A stretch of DNA of 6,464 nucleotides from Trueperaceae bacterium (GTDB lineage Bacteria > Deinococcota > Deinococci > Deinococcales > Trueperaceae), in assembly GCA_007130445.1 (NCBI GenBank), contig SLSM01000295.1:1-6464 (forward strand), given 5' to 3'. Positions 6,099 through 6,464 of the stretch are shown piece after piece (position 1 is the first letter of the stretch; every line of letters starts with the position of its first letter). Both the position numbers and the translations under genes were made by a program. The notes beneath the pieces were generated by a model. That model was given only the letters and a program-made list of their open reading frames with translations, had not been told where the DNA came from and ran no database searches.

Positions 6099-6464
6099 TC
6101 AGCGTTGCTGGACGATGCCCTCGACGATCTCGGTGCGGAAGCGCTCGACGATGGCGCCGACCGTGGCCGCCACCTCGGCGTCGTCCGCCGGCAGCGCGAC
6201 GAATTCGCCCGGCACGGGACGCTGCGCGGGGACGCCCTCGCGCGACGGGATCAGGTAGACGTTGGCGACCAGCGCCTGGCCCGCCTCGGAGAGCATGAAG
6301 TCGATGAACGCCTGGCCGCCCTCGGGGTTGGGGGCGCCGTCCTGCAGGAACACGGGGCGCAGCGCCACGGCGGTGCCCTCCTCGGGGTAGACGATCGCGA
6401 GGGCCTCGCCGCGGGCGATGTTGCCGTAGCTGATGTAGTCGACGCCGGCGATCGTGGCGCGGCG
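6099..6464 (-). CDS. ABC transporter extracellular solute-binding protein, C-terminal part (partial at window edge)
   Basis: The frame is open from the window edge to TGA at 6101-6099 and gives the last 121 residues of a periplasmic binding protein. The segment ALAIVYPEEGTAVALRPVFL (21-40), then GAPNPEGGQAFIDFMLSEAGQALVA (43-67), matches the C-terminal lobe of the Fe(III)/2-aminoethylphosphonate-type binding proteins (FbpA/FutA relatives), where a Tyr-Pro-x-x-Gly strand precedes a helix carrying AxxFIDFxLSxxGQ. The N-terminal lobe and signal peptide lie outside the window, as do most of the ligand residues, so the substrate cannot be read. The gene ends one base before the GTG of the fused permease, showing a shared operon and probably translational coupling. 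Confidence 0.82.
   Translation of the reverse strand, partial: RRATIAGVDYISYGNIARGEALAIVYPEEGTAVALRPVFLQDGAPNPEGGQAFIDFMLSEAGQALVANVYLIPSREGVPAQRPVPGEFVALPADDAEVAATVGAIVERFRTEIVEGIVQQR

Noticed and set aside
1..6464. tRNA, rRNA, riboswitch or prophage/attachment sequences
   Set aside because: I saw no cloverleaf, conserved rRNA segment or integrase on either strand; the non-coding DNA is confined to 1-253, 3042-3193 and 4283-4429 plus the 29-nt pstA-pstB gap.

Overview
The window comes from a high-GC bacterium, and every convincing gene lies on the minus strand. The core is a complete high-affinity phosphate import operon, read from high to low coordinates as pstS (3194-4282), pstC (2061-3041), pstA (1135-2061) and pstB (254-1105). 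PstS has a signal peptide ending in an Ala-Gln junction and no lipobox cysteine, so it is a free exported protein rather than a lipoprotein. With the GC-rich composition this would suit a diderm such as a Deinococcota (Trueperaceae-like) bacterium, but that assignment is an inference from a few features and is weak.

Upstream of pstS, on the same strand, lie the end of a second ABC import system: the C-terminal 121 residues of a periplasmic solute-binding protein (6099-6464, running off the window edge), and one base later a fused two-domain permease of 555 residues (4430-6097). The family resembles Fe(III) (FbpA/FbpB, SfuB) and 2-aminoethylphosphonate-type transporters, and the window does not decide the substrate. 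No ATPase for this system follows the permease.

The two non-coding gaps within and before the pst operon are the most informative parts. The 147-bp gap before pstS (4283-4429) carries an 18-bp element with two TGAC half-sites 11 bp apart, and a close copy (15 of 18 identical) sits in the 152-bp gap between pstS and pstC (3042-3193). The 11-bp direct-repeat geometry is that of PhoB-family operators, so these are candidate Pho boxes. The pstS-pstC gap also holds a perfect 13-bp stem-loop without a U-tract, suited to partial termination or to mRNA stabilisation of a pstS-only transcript. pstC and pstA overlap as TGATG, and pstB follows pstA after 29 nt, so pstCAB is translationally tight.

Downstream of pstB (1-253) there is no convincing complete gene. 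It holds a 59-bp tandem repeat (two full copies and a stub reaching over the pstB stop codon) with a palindrome in each copy, then a short region with a -10-like hexamer, inverted repeats, a degenerate third copy of the box, and possibly the first codons of another minus-strand gene. No phoU, phoB or phoR is visible. Long plus-strand open frames opposite the pst and permease genes are GC-driven shadows.
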